Shown: piece after piece, positions 34,125 to 46,239 of the stretch
Position numbering within the stretch: the first letter of the stretch is position 1
How the letters are laid out: each line of letters opens with the position of its first letter
Assembly: GCA_021234155.1 (NCBI GenBank)
Contig: JAJEKV010000033.1
Location: forward strand, 7,120,635 to 7,184,634
Direction of reading: 5' to 3'
Length of the DNA: 64,000 nucleotides
Origin: Isoetes taiwanensis
Taxonomy: Eukaryota; Streptophyta; Lycopodiopsida; Isoetales; Isoetaceae
Position numbers and translations under genes: made by a program
Notes under the pieces: generated by a model
Told to the model about the DNA's origin: nothing
The model's input: the letters and a program-made list of their open reading frames with translations, nothing else
Databases searched by the model: none

Positions 34125-35480
34125 ATTGAAACCGTGCCAAATATCATATGTAGGGGCTGGCCGTGCCTGATCAACTCAACATAACGTGTCCGGATCTGTC
34201 ATATGCTGAGCAGCTCTAAAGGATGTGGTCTCAATGGCTCCTGCTTGGCAACATTGATAAAGCATGTCCTAGCATGGTTCTCCAGTCCAGTGAACTGTCT
34301 TAATTCGGAGATGGTGTGCCCTTGTGCGGATCGAGGCAATGAGTCTGCGCTTTTTCATCGGCAGATGGGTCCGCAGGTAACGTTGCGAGCCCCTTTCCAA
34401 TATGGGGTTGATGTGGTGCTTGTAATATGATGGCTTGACCAGTTCAAGGGTGTCGACATCCCAGAGCTTGCTGGAGAAGAAGGCGTCAAGATATTGCTTC
34501 AAGCTATGGCGATCCGCATATGTTTGCACATGTATGCACCTGTGCTCCTGAACATTCCATCTGGCTAACCACTGAGCTCTCTTGTCTTTCAAGCAGGTCT
34601 TCAAGCATTGCGGTCCCATTGGCACTGTGTAGGCCAGGTGGGGGAGGCAAGAATCATCCATACTGACCACTTTTTGAAAGTAGACGATGTGGCAGTCAAG
34701 GACTGCCTTCTAAAGAGGCAAGAAGCATGTCTCCTGCAGCGGGATTTGATATGGGACCGTGGACTTCACCTCTACGCCCGTGTCAAGAAGGCTTTTTGCA
34801 CTTGCTCCAATTCATTCCAGGTGGCGAGGGACACCATTGTGCCCCATCTTCAACCCCATACAAAAGAACAGGCTCCACTAAGACCCTGAACATGTGTGAC
34901 TGATGAGTCCAGTCATATAGCTTCACTCTATGATTGTTGTTCTGCATTGCATATAGTGCCTTCCAACCCGTTGTCACCCGCAGCGAAATGGATGGCAGAA
35001 GGAAACTCCACTCCTAGGTACTTGTAACTTGGTGCCACCTCTACATTTTGTCCACGGTAACTGATGGAAGGGATCCTTGGCTGATGTGATGACGATATGA
35101 CGACCACAATATTAGTCTTGGCCAGGTTGACACACATGTCTAACGCATGGCAGAATGTTTCCAAGGCATCATGGTGGCATTGCATGTCCATCAAGGTGTG
35201 ATCAGGGTTCGTCGCGTGAAGATGTGGTCAATGGTTGAGTGCCAGGGGCCTGAATCGTGCCTGTGTTAGGGTCCGCACTTCTGTCGCCTTGATCAAGCCG
35301 GTCAGCTACTGCTCGAGAATTTGGGCTAGTAGTTTGGTGAACACCGAACTGACCATGATTGTCTGGTAATTGGCCAAGTAATGCAGGCCATCTGCCTTGT
35401 AGATGGGCACAACTCTGCTAGCGGTCCACTGTGGGGAGAATCCTTCTTATAATGCCCTGTTGAACAAGGCAGTTAGGACT
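34125..35480 (-). pseudogene. LINE reverse transcriptase and C-terminal fragment (copy B)
   Basis: On the minus strand, from 35,420 down, there are the NYR-type block, LETFCHALDMCVNLAKTNI and SYKYLGVEFPSAIHFAAGDN near 35,040. FRVLVEPVLLYG lies near 34,870. The 34,670-34,269 frame has LPHLAYTVPMGP, AQWLARWNVQEHRC and RLIASIRTRAHHLRIKTVHW. The catalytic YxDD segment is missing, as in copy A. The LTR retrotransposon cut off its 3' UTR (23,454-23,620). It is dead, with frameshifts. Confidence 0.75.
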
Positions 35481-36630
35481 AGTGCTATAGATGGCGAGAA
35501 ACGTAGAGATTACAAAGAAATAGGGATTACAGAGATTTTGAACTCAGATTACAGAGTTCAAAAAATCTTTCTACGACATCTGAATTCCATGTTCATAATT
35601 GCTTTAGCAGAGGATAAAAAACACAATACAACTCTCGCAGGAATCATGTTTCAGTTCAATGTTGGCTTTGGCTCATCTGCAACACATGGCACGGCTGGCG
35701 CCCAAATAATCTATAGATTTGGATGTGGCAAGGCTTGACAAAGAAGAAGCATCCACCGCCCAAAATAACATACAGATTTTTGGGCATGGCTGCCGCCCAA
35801 GTAACCTATAGATTTTCGGGCTGCGAAAGAAATAGCTTTGTTGTTGTAAAGAAGAAGCAGCGGTCGGGCAGATCTTCATTAGTTGCGGTCAGGAAGAAAA
35901 GCAAACGCTATAGCTGGGCAGAAAAGTCTTTTATGAGACTAAAATTTTTTTTGATAGGCTAATCCCTTAACGGCCCAAAGCAATGCGAATACTCCTAAGA
36001 ACAGTCAGGGCGAATTTTCTCTCAAAGTCAATAGTGATGAAACCCCACTCTCGACCCTCTAAATACAAAACATCTTAAGTTCATAATTGACTTATTGTTT
36101 GAAAATACTATTTGTTTACAAATATTTGTTGATCGTGAGGTTGGATATATGAGTGTGAATCAAAGAGGACTATTTTATGAGAATACGTCATGAAGGGTGT
36201 GACTTAGTCTTTCTCAAGGTATTAATTGTGCCAACGCTCTAATATGGAAGTATTCTCAAAGATTGCCATTTCAACGCTATCTTTATAAGGTGAAAGTTCT
36301 AGAAGACAATTAAGTTTGTAAGATTAAGTCGGTCGTGGTAGTTTAGATGGATGGACTTGTTCAATGAGTTGAAAATACAGGCACAAAAGGTATAAAAGTA
36401 TTATTTTTGGTCAAAGTTTTGAATTGAATTAATTTTTAGCATTGAGGAAGGAAAAGACGACGACGCTAACGAGATATGGACAAAGGCAAAGATAGCATTA
36501 CTGACTTCAATGTGCGTGAAAGAAGGCACATTAATTGAATTTTAGGAGATATGGACAAAAGTATTACTTGCTGTTGAATGTTAGGATAGATAGATAGTAC
36601 TTTGATACTATTAAATTGTAGGAGATAGGG
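34868..36630. repeat. Segmental duplication copy B (uninterrupted)
   Basis: It is collinear with 8,874-10,137, about 11,034-11,193 and 20,461-20,772. It contains the LINE end, an anonymous region with three short CCCAAATAA...TTTCGGGC units (35,695-35,825), and AT-rich DNA. No host gene is apparent. Confidence 0.85.
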
Positions 36631-36713
36631 ACAATTTCAACTCGAAGAAGAATGTTGTTGCTAAAAATAGGGCGGTAAGAGAAAGCTCAATGGAAGATGG
36701 GTTTAAAGACCAA

Positions 36714-36829
36714 GACCAACAAGTGTGTAAATATGATTTTGGCAGAGACACCAAGTTGGAAACGCAATACTTAGGTGGCAGGTGGCTGATACAGGGGTGC
36801 CACGTGGGCTGATGTCTCATATATAAATA
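36714..36829 (+). promoter_or_regulatory. Laccase promoter elements
   Basis: A TATA box TATATAAATA lies at 36,820-36,829, about 70 bases before the ATG. A G-box CACGTG is at 36,801-36,806, and an AC-element-like GACCAAC at 36,714-36,720. AC elements bind MYB factors of lignin genes; functional relevance is inferred. Confidence 0.6.
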
Positions 36830-36900
36830 CACCTCTTGATGCTAAAATATTACAAACACTAGAAGAAGCAATTTTTACGTGAAGAAGTGCCATTCTAAGA

Positions 36901-39387
36901 ATGGCTTGTCACCTCTGCATCCTCCAAAATGCAACAGCACCCATGCTCAAATCTGCTCCTCAGATTTTCCTCTTGCTCATTCTTCTTATCTTAGCTTCCA
37001 TCAGCCCTTCTTCTGCCTCTTCTATTACACGGAATTATCAGTTCAAGGTTTGTACCTATATCACAATTCACACCCATTTCTTCACTTTGTTTCTTATCCA
37101 TACAATTTTTTATTTTCTAGATTGCGTACAAGACTGTAAATCGGCTCTGCTTCTCCAAAACAATCCTTGCAGTGAATGATCAATATCCTGGGCCAACTAT
37201 TTATGCTAATGAAGGAGATAGAGTGGTCATAAATGTCACAAATCTCACTCCTCACAACATTAGCATTCACTGGTATAACTTATTCAGATTTTTCTTAAAG
37301 ATTCTATTGTTCTGCATAGATCAAAGTTTGACGCTGACTATATAATATGCTATGCTTTATGATGGAACCCAAGTTTGATTGACATAAGTATAACCAAGTT
37401 GTTTTTCTATGTGTGTGTGATACAGGCATGGAATAAGACAATTTTTCTCAGCCTGGCATGATGGTCCAGCATACGTAACGCAGTGTCCCATTCAAGAAGG
37501 AAGATCTTTCTCATATAACTTTACAATTACGAAGCAAAGTGGAACTTTGTTCTGGCACGCTCACAATGCATGGCTGAGGGGCACAGTGTATGGAGCCATT
37601 GTCATATATCCAGAAAACAGCCTATCTGGATATCCCTTTAGACAGTATAATCAAGAGAACACATTAATACTAGGTATTTTACTTAATTCCATAGCTGGAC
37701 CAACCAAACGTACTTGTGTACAAGTCTCATCTTGACTCTCGCGTTTGCATTTATTTTCATTTATTTATTTCTGCTGACTTAGTTTAAAGCTTAGCATCAG
37801 CATGCTTTTACTAAGTTGATTTGATTTATCAGGTGAATGGTGGAACAAAGATGTATTAAATGTGGAAAGTGATGCTGTGATGTCAGGCGCAATTGCGCAG
37901 ATAGCAGATGCTTATACTATTAATGGTTTACCAGGACCACTGTATGACAACTGTTCTTCAGGTATCTACTAACAATGTAATAATGGTACTGCTCATATAT
38001 TTTTTTTACCCCTGATACTCATCCTTGAATTGTTTTATCTCTTTGCAGATACGTATGAATTGGATGTGATTCAAAACCGCACCTACCTGATCAGACTGAT
38101 AAACGGAGCTCTAAATACAGAACTGTTCTTCAAGATTGCAGGCCACAACATGACAGTGGTAGAGATTGATGGAGATTATACAAAGGAGTTTGTGACAGAT
38201 ACAATTTTTATAACTCCAGGACAGACAACAACGTTTCTGTTAGAAACAAACCAAGCAAATGGAAAATATTACATGGGGGCAAGTCCATATTCAACAACTA
38301 CAGCACCCTACCAACAGACAGCCACACTTGGAATTCTAGCATATTCAGGATCAAGCAATTACATCCCTTTGAAGCCCTCATTTCCATCTCCGAAAGACAA
38401 CAAGCTTGCTACTTCATTTTCTACGTCCCTAAGATCTCTGGCAGATTCAGGCCATCCTGAACCTGTGCCTCAGACAGTAGACACAGATCTACTTATAACT
38501 GTAGGCCTTGGTTCAAAGCCTTGTGATGAGAGCTTTCCATGCACTGGACCAAACGGAGAAAAATTTGTTGCAGACATGAACAATGTTTCTTTTGTCCTGC
38601 CCTTCACTTCACTTCTGCAGGCTTATTACAACAACATGTCTGGAGTTTATACCCAAGATTTTCCCTCTAAGCCTGCAGTTAGTTTTGACTACACTGGAGA
38701 GACTTTTACTTTCAACACAAGAGCACAAAGAGGGACTAAGATTAACACAATTCCCTTTAATTCCAATGTTCAGATCGTGTTCCAGGGGACCAGCTTGGTA
38801 ACAGGAGAGAACCATCCCATTCATGTGCATGGTTATAGTTTTTACATTGTAGGGCAAGGATATGGCAACTTCAATGCTAAAAATGCCAGCTTTAATCTGG
38901 TGGATCCACCTAGGAGGAATACAGTTGCAGTTCCAGTTAATGGATGGGCAGCCATCAGATTCAAAGCAGATAATCCAGGTTAGTATGGGGAAGACATGAC
39001 AAAATTAATATGGGGATGTTTTTTTTTCCTGATTTTTTTTCAACTTTTTAGAAACTAAAAGACATGATGTTAGAAAGACACAATTGCTGCTGCATATCAT
39101 ATGATCATAACATAATATGCTGCATATCATGTCAGCTCATGTCATATCATATCTTCATCATAATATGATGAGAGATATGATGCAAGCATATATGGTGATT
39201 GTATTAAAACAGTATCTCTGATGAAAATAATAAATTGATGAATGGATATTTTGCAGGACTGTGGTTTGTGCACTGCCATCTGGAGCTGCATACAACATGG
39301 GGGCTTGCAACAGCTCTTTTAGTGTTAAATGGGCAATACCCAAATCAGGGCCTTCCTGCTCCTCCGCCTGATTATCCGCGCTGCTGA
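36901..39387 (+). CDS. LAC: Laccase (multicopper oxidase), six exons
   Basis: Exons are 36,901-37,047, 37,121-37,272, 37,426-37,673, 37,833-37,961, 38,049-38,978 and 39,257-39,387. All introns are GT-AG and in phase, giving 578 residues, normal for plant laccases. The N-terminus has a hydrophobic signal peptide ([20 protein letters not shown]); Met-15 could also be the start. Copper ligands are present: HWHG (split by intron 2), [25 protein letters not shown] and [15 protein letters not shown], with Leu in the axial type-1 position. It ends PPPDYPRC like other plant laccases. The secreted glycoprotein (many N-x-S/T) oxidises phenolics with O2, for example monolignols in cell walls. It is the only apparently intact host gene here, isolated among transposons. 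Confidence 0.95.
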
Positions 39388-39700
39388 CAAATACAAAATT
39401 CTTCATTCTTTGGTCCACTCAATGCAAATCTGCAGCAGAAGAAAAGCAACTTCTCGTCTATTTCATGCTCTGCTGTTTTTTCACATCCCAGTTGTATATG
39501 AATATTATTGTTCGATAGACCTTTTGGTCTTCGTGGATATAAAATTCAATTCAATTCAATTTGTTTTTTCTCAGTTTAAATCAATGCTATTTTTATCTTT
39601 GGTATGACGTAAAAAATGCTACCTACCTATTTATCTCTCTCTGTTTTTGCTGACGATAAAAACAATTCTATTCTATTCTATTCTATTCTTTATATAGAAG
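39388..39700 (+). repeat. Laccase 3' flank with LINE/SINE-like tails
   Basis: At 39,515-39,560 the sequence GACCTTTTGGTCTTCGTGG followed by (AATTC)n resembles the 3' end of the LINE at 20,405-20,460 (GACCTATTGGTCTCTGTGGA then (CTATT)n). A second short tail, (CTATT)n, lies at 39,665-39,690. They look like ends of retroelements inserted in the 3' UTR. No AATAAA poly(A) signal could be assigned firmly. Confidence 0.5.
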
Positions 39701-40395
39701 TGCATTTAATTCCCCCTTCAAAACAAAGAACAAGATCTAAAGCATTTTACATCCGCTCGGCATCAATAATTTTTATTTCTCAATTTTAGATGGGTAGTGC
39801 TTATTAGACCATTGTCAACTATATCTAAAGTGGTGACCTTGCTCCACTAAGGCTTGCACTATAAACCATATAAGGGCTAAAGCCACAAGCCACCTTTACG
39901 AGGAAATCCTGGTTGTTTACATATCTAGGTATAAGCGAACATAGTTTGCGTGTTATCCACAGAATTTTTCATTTTTAGTCCAATCAATTTAACTCCGCAA
40001 CAAAGAAAATAAACTTTTGTTGATCTATTTTTATTTTTTACTTGTTGCGTAGGGAAACCAATCATTCCTTTCCTAAATTTCCTCACAAGAATCTTTGACA
40101 CCAAGTGCAACTTGCAAACTTGTAAGTGTATCTAGCCTTTTTTGACTTTTCATATTTGCAAGTGCAACTTGGAAACTTGTAAGTGTATCTAGCTTGAGAA
40201 CGACACGTTTGACTTTTGCTTGGTAAAACAGAATCTAGACTCCCCAAATAGAATGCATTTATGTATTACAAGAAATTTATCACGATGTACTTGGTCACTG
40301 CAAACATTTCTCTGAACCTAATCACTACTAGTTTAAATTGTATCTATTCGAAATAGTGCAAAAGACATCCTTAAACACACGATATTTCACTTGTC
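39700..40395. other. Intergenic DNA
   Basis: AT-rich, with a short duplicated phrase near 40,104-40,130 and 40,158-40,195 (TGCAACTTG.AAACTTGTAAG). No gene. Confidence 0.4.
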
Positions 40396-40424
40396 TTATA
40401 TTTTTGTGATACACAGTTATAATG

Positions 40425-40830
40425 AAGATTTTCTAAAGATTCCTCTAGATTCCCTAAGATTTCTTCTGCATTCTTTAGAAATGTCCTCGATCCTTGTTAA
40501 TTTCTATCGAAGTTCTCTAAAATTCCCTTAGATTCTGAAAATCATCTCCTATTCTCCATGGTCACATTGCATCCCATCAATATTCACTTAGATTCTCTGA
40601 AATTCCTTTAGGTAGCTCCACATTCCTTGACTTCCTTTTGGATGGGACCACTCTTTTGATGTTCAAAGTCCTTTTAGATTTTCTTAGATTCCATAAATTC
40701 GATTAGATTACTCAAGATTCCCTCAAGATTCTTTGAAGATTCCTTGCTTATGCTCCCTTAAATTCCTTGAAGAAACCCCTAAGATTCCTTCATAATCTGT
40801 GAGATTCTTTTCAGACCCCCTAAGGCTCTC
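40425..40830. repeat. Degenerate AGATTC(C)-rich repeat
   Basis: Numerous loosely spaced copies of words such as AGATTCCCTAAGATTC, GATTCTCTGAAATTCC and TTAGATTC. It has decayed minisatellite character and no open frame of interest. Confidence 0.55.
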
Positions 40831-40944
40831 TTGAACACGATGGTGCAATGTTCCTGTATGATGTGAAGTGAAAAGCTCTCTATGAGTAGAATTTAATGAC
40901 ATCACTTCCGCTCAATTTTGGCACTTTTTTTTGCAAGTTACAGG

Positions 40945-41906
40945 CAGGGTTCAAGTTTGACGGCTTTCATGCCTGTTTTTGACTTTTTTGCCCGTCAAAA
41001 CAGGCTAGAAAAAAAAGTGCCCTGCATATGAAGGGTAACAAATATGAATTTGCCTGTCATAGTGAAAGGCAAAAAAAAAAAAGTGTATGGCATTTGAAAG
41101 GTCCGAAATATAAAGTTGCCTTTCATTTTTGTGTGCACTAGGGTTATTTTTATAGGTATATATTAGAGTTAATATACATACAATCCCTTAATATCCCTAT
41201 GAAAAATGAATTGGGTGGATAAACATTGAAACAACTAACAATATTAAAAATCCCAAATCCCGATCCCGATTCCCTCCTATTATTCAGCTCTGTAATCCAT
41301 CCAGGCTCCCGCTCCAGCCAGCTGCTTGCTGCCACGCATGCGGCATGGCTTTTCCGGTAGGCCAGACCAACGCCAAGGCCAAAATTCGGCCGGGTAACCT
41401 GCTGCTCTGAAATTTTCTTTGGTTCTTTCTATAACCCATTTCCCCCCTTTTACAAAAAACAGAGGTCTGCTGCGTCTGCGTCTGTGTGGAGGTCTGCGCC
41501 AAAAAAAACTCTGTTCTATGCTGCGCCAAAAAAAACTCTGTTCTGTGCTGCTGGACGGACTGGTGCTGGACTGCTGGTGGACCACATTTACTGTAGCTAT
41601 TGAAATCAGAGTAGAGACCAGAGAGAGGCCCGTTAACGTCCCTGTCATCACCAAATACCAATGCAATGGAGGACATTAACTATATGTTTATATTAGTTTT
41701 TTAACTCTATGTTCATATTAGTATTTACTACTATGTAATTTACTGTTTTGTTCTAACTTTATAACTGAAAAATGGTCTTCCGTCAATTAAAATTTTTGTG
41801 TGTCAGTTGAAAGGTTGGAATTGATCAACCTTCTGTCATGTGAAAGGCAAAAAAAAAAGTGCCTGTCATTGGAAAATTAGGGGGTGCCTGTCAAACTTGA
41901 ACCCTG
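40945..41906. mobile_element. Non-autonomous hAT-type element (962 bp)
   Basis: The terminal repeats are CAGGGTTCAAGTTTGAC at left and GTCAAACTTGAACCCTG at right, exactly inverted over 17 bases. Both sides carry the same 8-bp duplication GTTACAGG (40,937-40,944 and 41,907-41,914). CAGGG termini with 8-bp duplications define hAT elements. Subterminal (A)n-AGTG and GCCTGTCAT words recur on both sides. The middle (41,284-41,676) has long overlapping minus-strand frames with HRTEFFLAQ repeated twice; no domain was recognised. The hAT transposase at 5.4-7.4 kb has no visible termini to compare. Confidence 0.93.
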
Positions 41907-41911
41907 GTTAC

Positions 41912-42004
41912 AGGCGTTTGAAGTAGTTTGTGAGCATTTACTACAATCTTAATTACTATAAGGCGTTTGAAGTAGTTTGTGAGCATTTACTACAATCTTA
42001 ATAT
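41912..42004 (+). repeat. 49-bp tandem duplication
   Basis: AGGCGTTTGAAGTAGTTTGT and the following sequence occur at 41,912 and again at 41,961, 49 bases apart. Confidence 0.9.
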
Positions 42005-42411
42005 AACAATCAACACACAACTGCATTTAACACATTTAAATTAAAATCCCCCTTAAACCCCCTTTGGTTTGGGTGCATATTCACACGTGGGGTTACGTAG
42101 GGCAGCGAGAGCCCCAAAAATATATTTACAATACATGTACAAAATTAACACCATTAAGTACATTCTCTCAAACCTTATAGTATTTTGCAAACCTTAATAT
42201 ACAGTATACAAAAACTTGTACATGCATACCCCACAAATGAGGATCGTTATGTACGGTCCAGATCTTGGAATAAAGGAGTTATATGCCCATCCGACAGCTC
42301 TCGTTGCCCGGAGTAACCCCCCGTGTGAATATGCACCCAAACCAAAGGGGGTTTAAGGGGGATTTTAATTTAAATGTGTTAAATGCAGTTGTGTGTTGAT
42401 TGTTATATTAA
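41998..42411. mobile_element. Long-armed MITE (about 414 bp)
   Basis: The left arm 41,998-42,096 and right arm 42,313-42,411 are nearly perfect inverted copies (about 99 bases). They begin TTAATATAACAATCAACAC and include runs CCCCCTTAAACCCCCTTTGG. The interior of about 216 bases is non-coding. It resembles a Tourist- or Mutator-type MITE; the duplication cannot be fixed because the termini are themselves palindromic (TTAA). Confidence 0.9.
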
Positions 42412-43175
42412 AAAAAATTTTGGGCCCTTCGGGCCCTAACTAAAGCAAACATAGCTAAACTTTATGGGCCAGTTAGCCTGTTTATATAAGTGCATAAGTG
42501 CCAAAAAATAAACAACTGTAAGAATATGGTGATTTGCTATGCAGAATATGACCATCAAATAGTAAGAACAAAGAACAAAGGATATGTACAAAATACATGG
42601 ATATAAATATCTTATTTCAGCACTGACGAAAACACCATGTGCAACAATGTAAGAGCCAAGAAATATGGAAAGTTGAAATGATGAGTGGAAAGCACATACT
42701 GCCATCATCAAATACAATACCTCAGAGACCTTCTAGATAAGAAAAAAGGGAAATTGACATCACGAAAAATTATTGCAACTAAAGAACTGTAATTAAAGCA
42801 ATACTGATAGCAACTGCTTAAAACCAGATACATGAAATTGGGCACTTGGATAACATGATTTAATATGTAATGCGGTGCATTGCATCAGACAAACTAATAA
42901 GCATTCTTTATTGCCTTATGCAGAATCTCCGATTTTGCAAGATATTCTTATTCAAGAATTAACTTGACCAACTAAGGACCATTGCTTTTATGTTTCAGGT
43001 TCCCTCAAGTAATTGCCTTATTACTTCCAATGCAGTAGGTGAATAAACTATCAACCATCTCCTGTAAAAAAGAAAGGTTTTGCATAGAACTTTAACACTG
43101 CCTGATTTCAAATGTTTACAGGGGATTGACAGCAAGAGAAGCATCCAAGAATCTGGATAGAAAAAAAATCCAGAG
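42412..43175. other. Intergenic DNA with a short hairpin
   Basis: GGGCCCTTCGGGCCC at 42,422-42,436 forms a 6-bp GC stem beside an A-run and resembles the AGGCCCTCGGGCCT near the 3' end of the LINE at 10,165. It may mark the 3' end of a minus-strand retroelement whose body (42,440-42,720) is not recognisable. The rest holds no feature. Confidence 0.35.
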
Positions 43176-43179
43176 TATT

Positions 43180-44068
43180 TAATAGTAAGAAGATGAACAA
43201 ACCCTGAAATCTGGAGGGAGGAGATTAAAAGCAGAGAAAGGGATTAAGAAGCAATAGGAAGGCGAAGGCGAAGGCGAAGGCGGAATAATTGAAACTGTGG
43301 AAAGAAGGATAAGGAAAAAAGGGACGGAACAGAGTCCATAGATTTCTTTGGTTTCTGTTACAAATTTGACAGACCTTCCGCTTCCAGAGCTGCACATGTG
43401 TGTGGGGCCATTTCACATGCCTCCCGGACTGAAAACCCATAGCCTAAGCTGCTCCATTTGTCATCTTTCAACCTGCATTTTGGTCTACGCAAAAAGCCAT
43501 AGCCTAGGCTGTTAAAGCTCCAAAAACAAAAACCGTACCTATTTTCTGCCGGATTTAGAATTTCTTTGCTGGATTTAAGCTTTCGGCCCATAGAAGACTT
43601 TGTTTGCTCCCCGTCAGGCATGCTTATTTTATTCTCAGAACAGAGGCTTTGTGGAACTCCTCTAAATCCTCCTATGATGAAACATATTCGTCTCCTACTC
43701 CAAAATGCTCTTACCTTTGCTATCATATAAGGGAGCAAGACCATTAGCACCCTAAAACAAGAAACCCGACTTGCCAAGGCCGGATATGTATCATCTTCAA
43801 ACCACTTCTCGGGTGAAATTGCTTTTGCGGATACGGACAGGGGCATCGTATTTGTGATTTAATTTTGTGGATGCCAGAATAAAAGCAATTGCATTATCGC
43901 GATGGCCGCCACTAAACCTGGGTCGCAAACCTTTCGCCGCAACAACAAAGCCCAGAAGTAAAATAAACCATGCCAAGGCTCGGAAGCAAAGCACCGACCT
44001 CCAGGAATCCAAAGTCCATGCTCTTTGTCGGGTTGCATTATTTGGCAGAGAGTTGAAAACCTAACCAA
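43180..44068 (-). other. Cluster of unassigned open frames
   Basis: Overlapping minus-strand frames at 44,068-43,859 (69 aa), 44,012-43,797 (71 aa) and 43,846-43,358 (162 aa). The 71-residue frame starts with a signal-anchor-like stretch (ALAWFILLLGFVVAAKGLR). The 162-residue frame has a repeated NSLGYGFLRRPKCRLK / SSLGYGFSVREA unit and no known domain. They could be exons of an unknown gene or chance frames. A (GGCGAA)n hexamer run lies at about 43,259-43,285. Confidence 0.25.
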
Positions 44069-44069
44069 A

Positions 44070-46235
44070 TAACAGATTTAGGGACTCCGATGGAAAGCGA
44101 GGAAAAGGGTGGCAGGTAAAAGCATGGATCAAAAATTAGAAGCAAGGTGAAGATAGGGCATGGCCATGGAGAAGAGCATGTGCCTGAGAAAAGAGGGTGT
44201 CTTCAAAAGTCATTTACACAGAGCTTCTTTCATTTACTGCCAGAATAAAGCACCAGGCTTGCATGTTCAGCCCCTAAAATAAAAAGAGGGCTTTTGTTGT
44301 GAGCCCTTGGATGTTGGACCATTGAAAAAAAAAAGCTAAATCAACGACTAAGAAATGGTGCACTCTAGATGTACGCATTAGTACATCTATTCGAATACGC
44401 CATGAAATCTTAGGAAAACCTTTGTGAAAAGCGTACAAAAACACAAAGAAAACCCCCTGTTATTATGCTACATATTGATGTGTTGTGAATATTAATTTTG
44501 GTGCCATTAATGTTTGAATAAGATGTATCATAGAAGTGGTGCCATTAATTGCCCTTCATTAATTGCAAAAGTTTCATGGGCTAGGATTTCTCCTTACATC
44601 TTCTATCCAAAGGTAGCTAGTGGGCTACAAACTACCTCATTTGTGAATGCACCACCGCTTGTAGTGGCATGCATTGATTGATACCATTCATGAAACCAAA
44701 TGCACTTTTCTAAACTAATTTTCGTAGGATAAGGAGACAGAAGGATACTAAAAAAATTTGTGGATGTTGTTGAATTGCTCTCTAAATATATAGCAAATCG
44801 GTCTACTCTAGTTTCTCCATAGCCGTGTTAAGAGGCCTTCCAAATCGTGCTCTTCTTAAACACCCACAGGATGCCAGATGAGGTCCACATACAATGGCAA
44901 AGCCTAGCCGCCTTTGCACCTAAACCCTTGTTAGAAGGATTTTGGTTTGCATCTATTACTCTATCAAGACAACTTAAAAGCTCCTCCAGGTAACGGTATC
45001 TATAGAGGCACCTCAACCAGCAATTTTTTATTACGATTTGCTTATTTTGTGGAAGATTAATATGAATCAAGGAGTTATGTTTTCATGGACGGTGGTGATC
45101 ACATTGAGCAACTAGCCGCTGGTTGTTTCAAGATCTTTTAAAATTTCTTTCAGTTGTGTGAGGGAAATCAATGGCGAAATAAACTCCTTGAGCAACAATA
45201 GATAATTTATGCATTGCACTGTATGTGTCACTCTCTCTAGCAAATTACCTGCTTCATGATTCATTATACAAATAAAGAGTACATTCTATTCCTAAGTGCA
45301 TTGTTTTCTATGAGCCGTTGTTTGTTTCGTGAAAGATAACTACTAGGCCCATTATAAGGAAGATAATAGTTTGTCTATGCTCTAAAATATTCATGAATTC
45401 TTACAATTAGGAACCAGTAAAGATAGATGGATGGATGGATGGATGGATGGATGGTATTTTTACATCATTATACATACTAGTGTTGGTTTTTCTATTAGGT
45501 TATAAGCATGCCTTTTATGATGGTGCACCAGGTCGTAGCAGTTTCTGTAATGCTTAGCATAAGGTCTTTAGGTAGATGTAACTTAACATAGCATGCCATC
45601 AATGTATATAAACTTTGATGCTTAGCTAGAGTTTGATTTGTTTTGTTCAAAACTAGATATTTATCTCAAATTCTTTTTGACTTGCAATGCTACATAATTA
45701 GAAAAACTTTGTTGCAAAATATTTGTTATGAGTGAACATGCCATTATTGTGGCCTCTATGATGTCAATCCATCTAGTCTGGTTTTGATTTTGGCTTAAAA
45801 GATAACTTTTCTTAGTGTATATTGTTTATGAACTAGTTATGTATTTTTTTCCTCTTCAACACATGAATGATTCTTTTATCTATATCTATCTATCTTTATT
45901 TTACACGTGTCTTCATTTAGATAGATAGACAGATAGATAGGAATTTTACATCCACAGAGCAAGCATCAAACAATAATATTCTAAGGCATCATCTTAAAAG
46001 AATTATATATGTTATTATAAGATTGAAGACATAAAAAACGTCGTTTTGGGCTTTGAAGATCTTTAAGAATGGAATCGAATGGTTTTATCATCTATGGAGA
46101 CCAATCGGCCTATGGGATCCAATGGAGGAGCGCAACAAACTTATTACTATCCAGATTAAAAACACCTCGCACTGAAGGGTTTTCGAGAAAAATTATGGCA
46201 ATAATAAGAATGCTATCAAACTGTACAAATATACA
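44070..46235. other. Intergenic DNA with microsatellites
   Basis: No gene was recognised. There is a (GATG)n run at 45,425-45,455 and GATA-type runs near 45,881-45,897 (CTAT strand) and 45,918-45,940 (GATA strand) that could fold back on each other. Confidence 0.6.
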
Positions 46236-46239
46236 TCAT

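Noticed and set aside
43358-44068. A secreted-peptide gene based on the 71-residue frame with a hydrophobic N-terminus
   Set aside because: There is no recognisable mature-peptide motif and no supporting splice or promoter pattern; kept only as unassigned frames.
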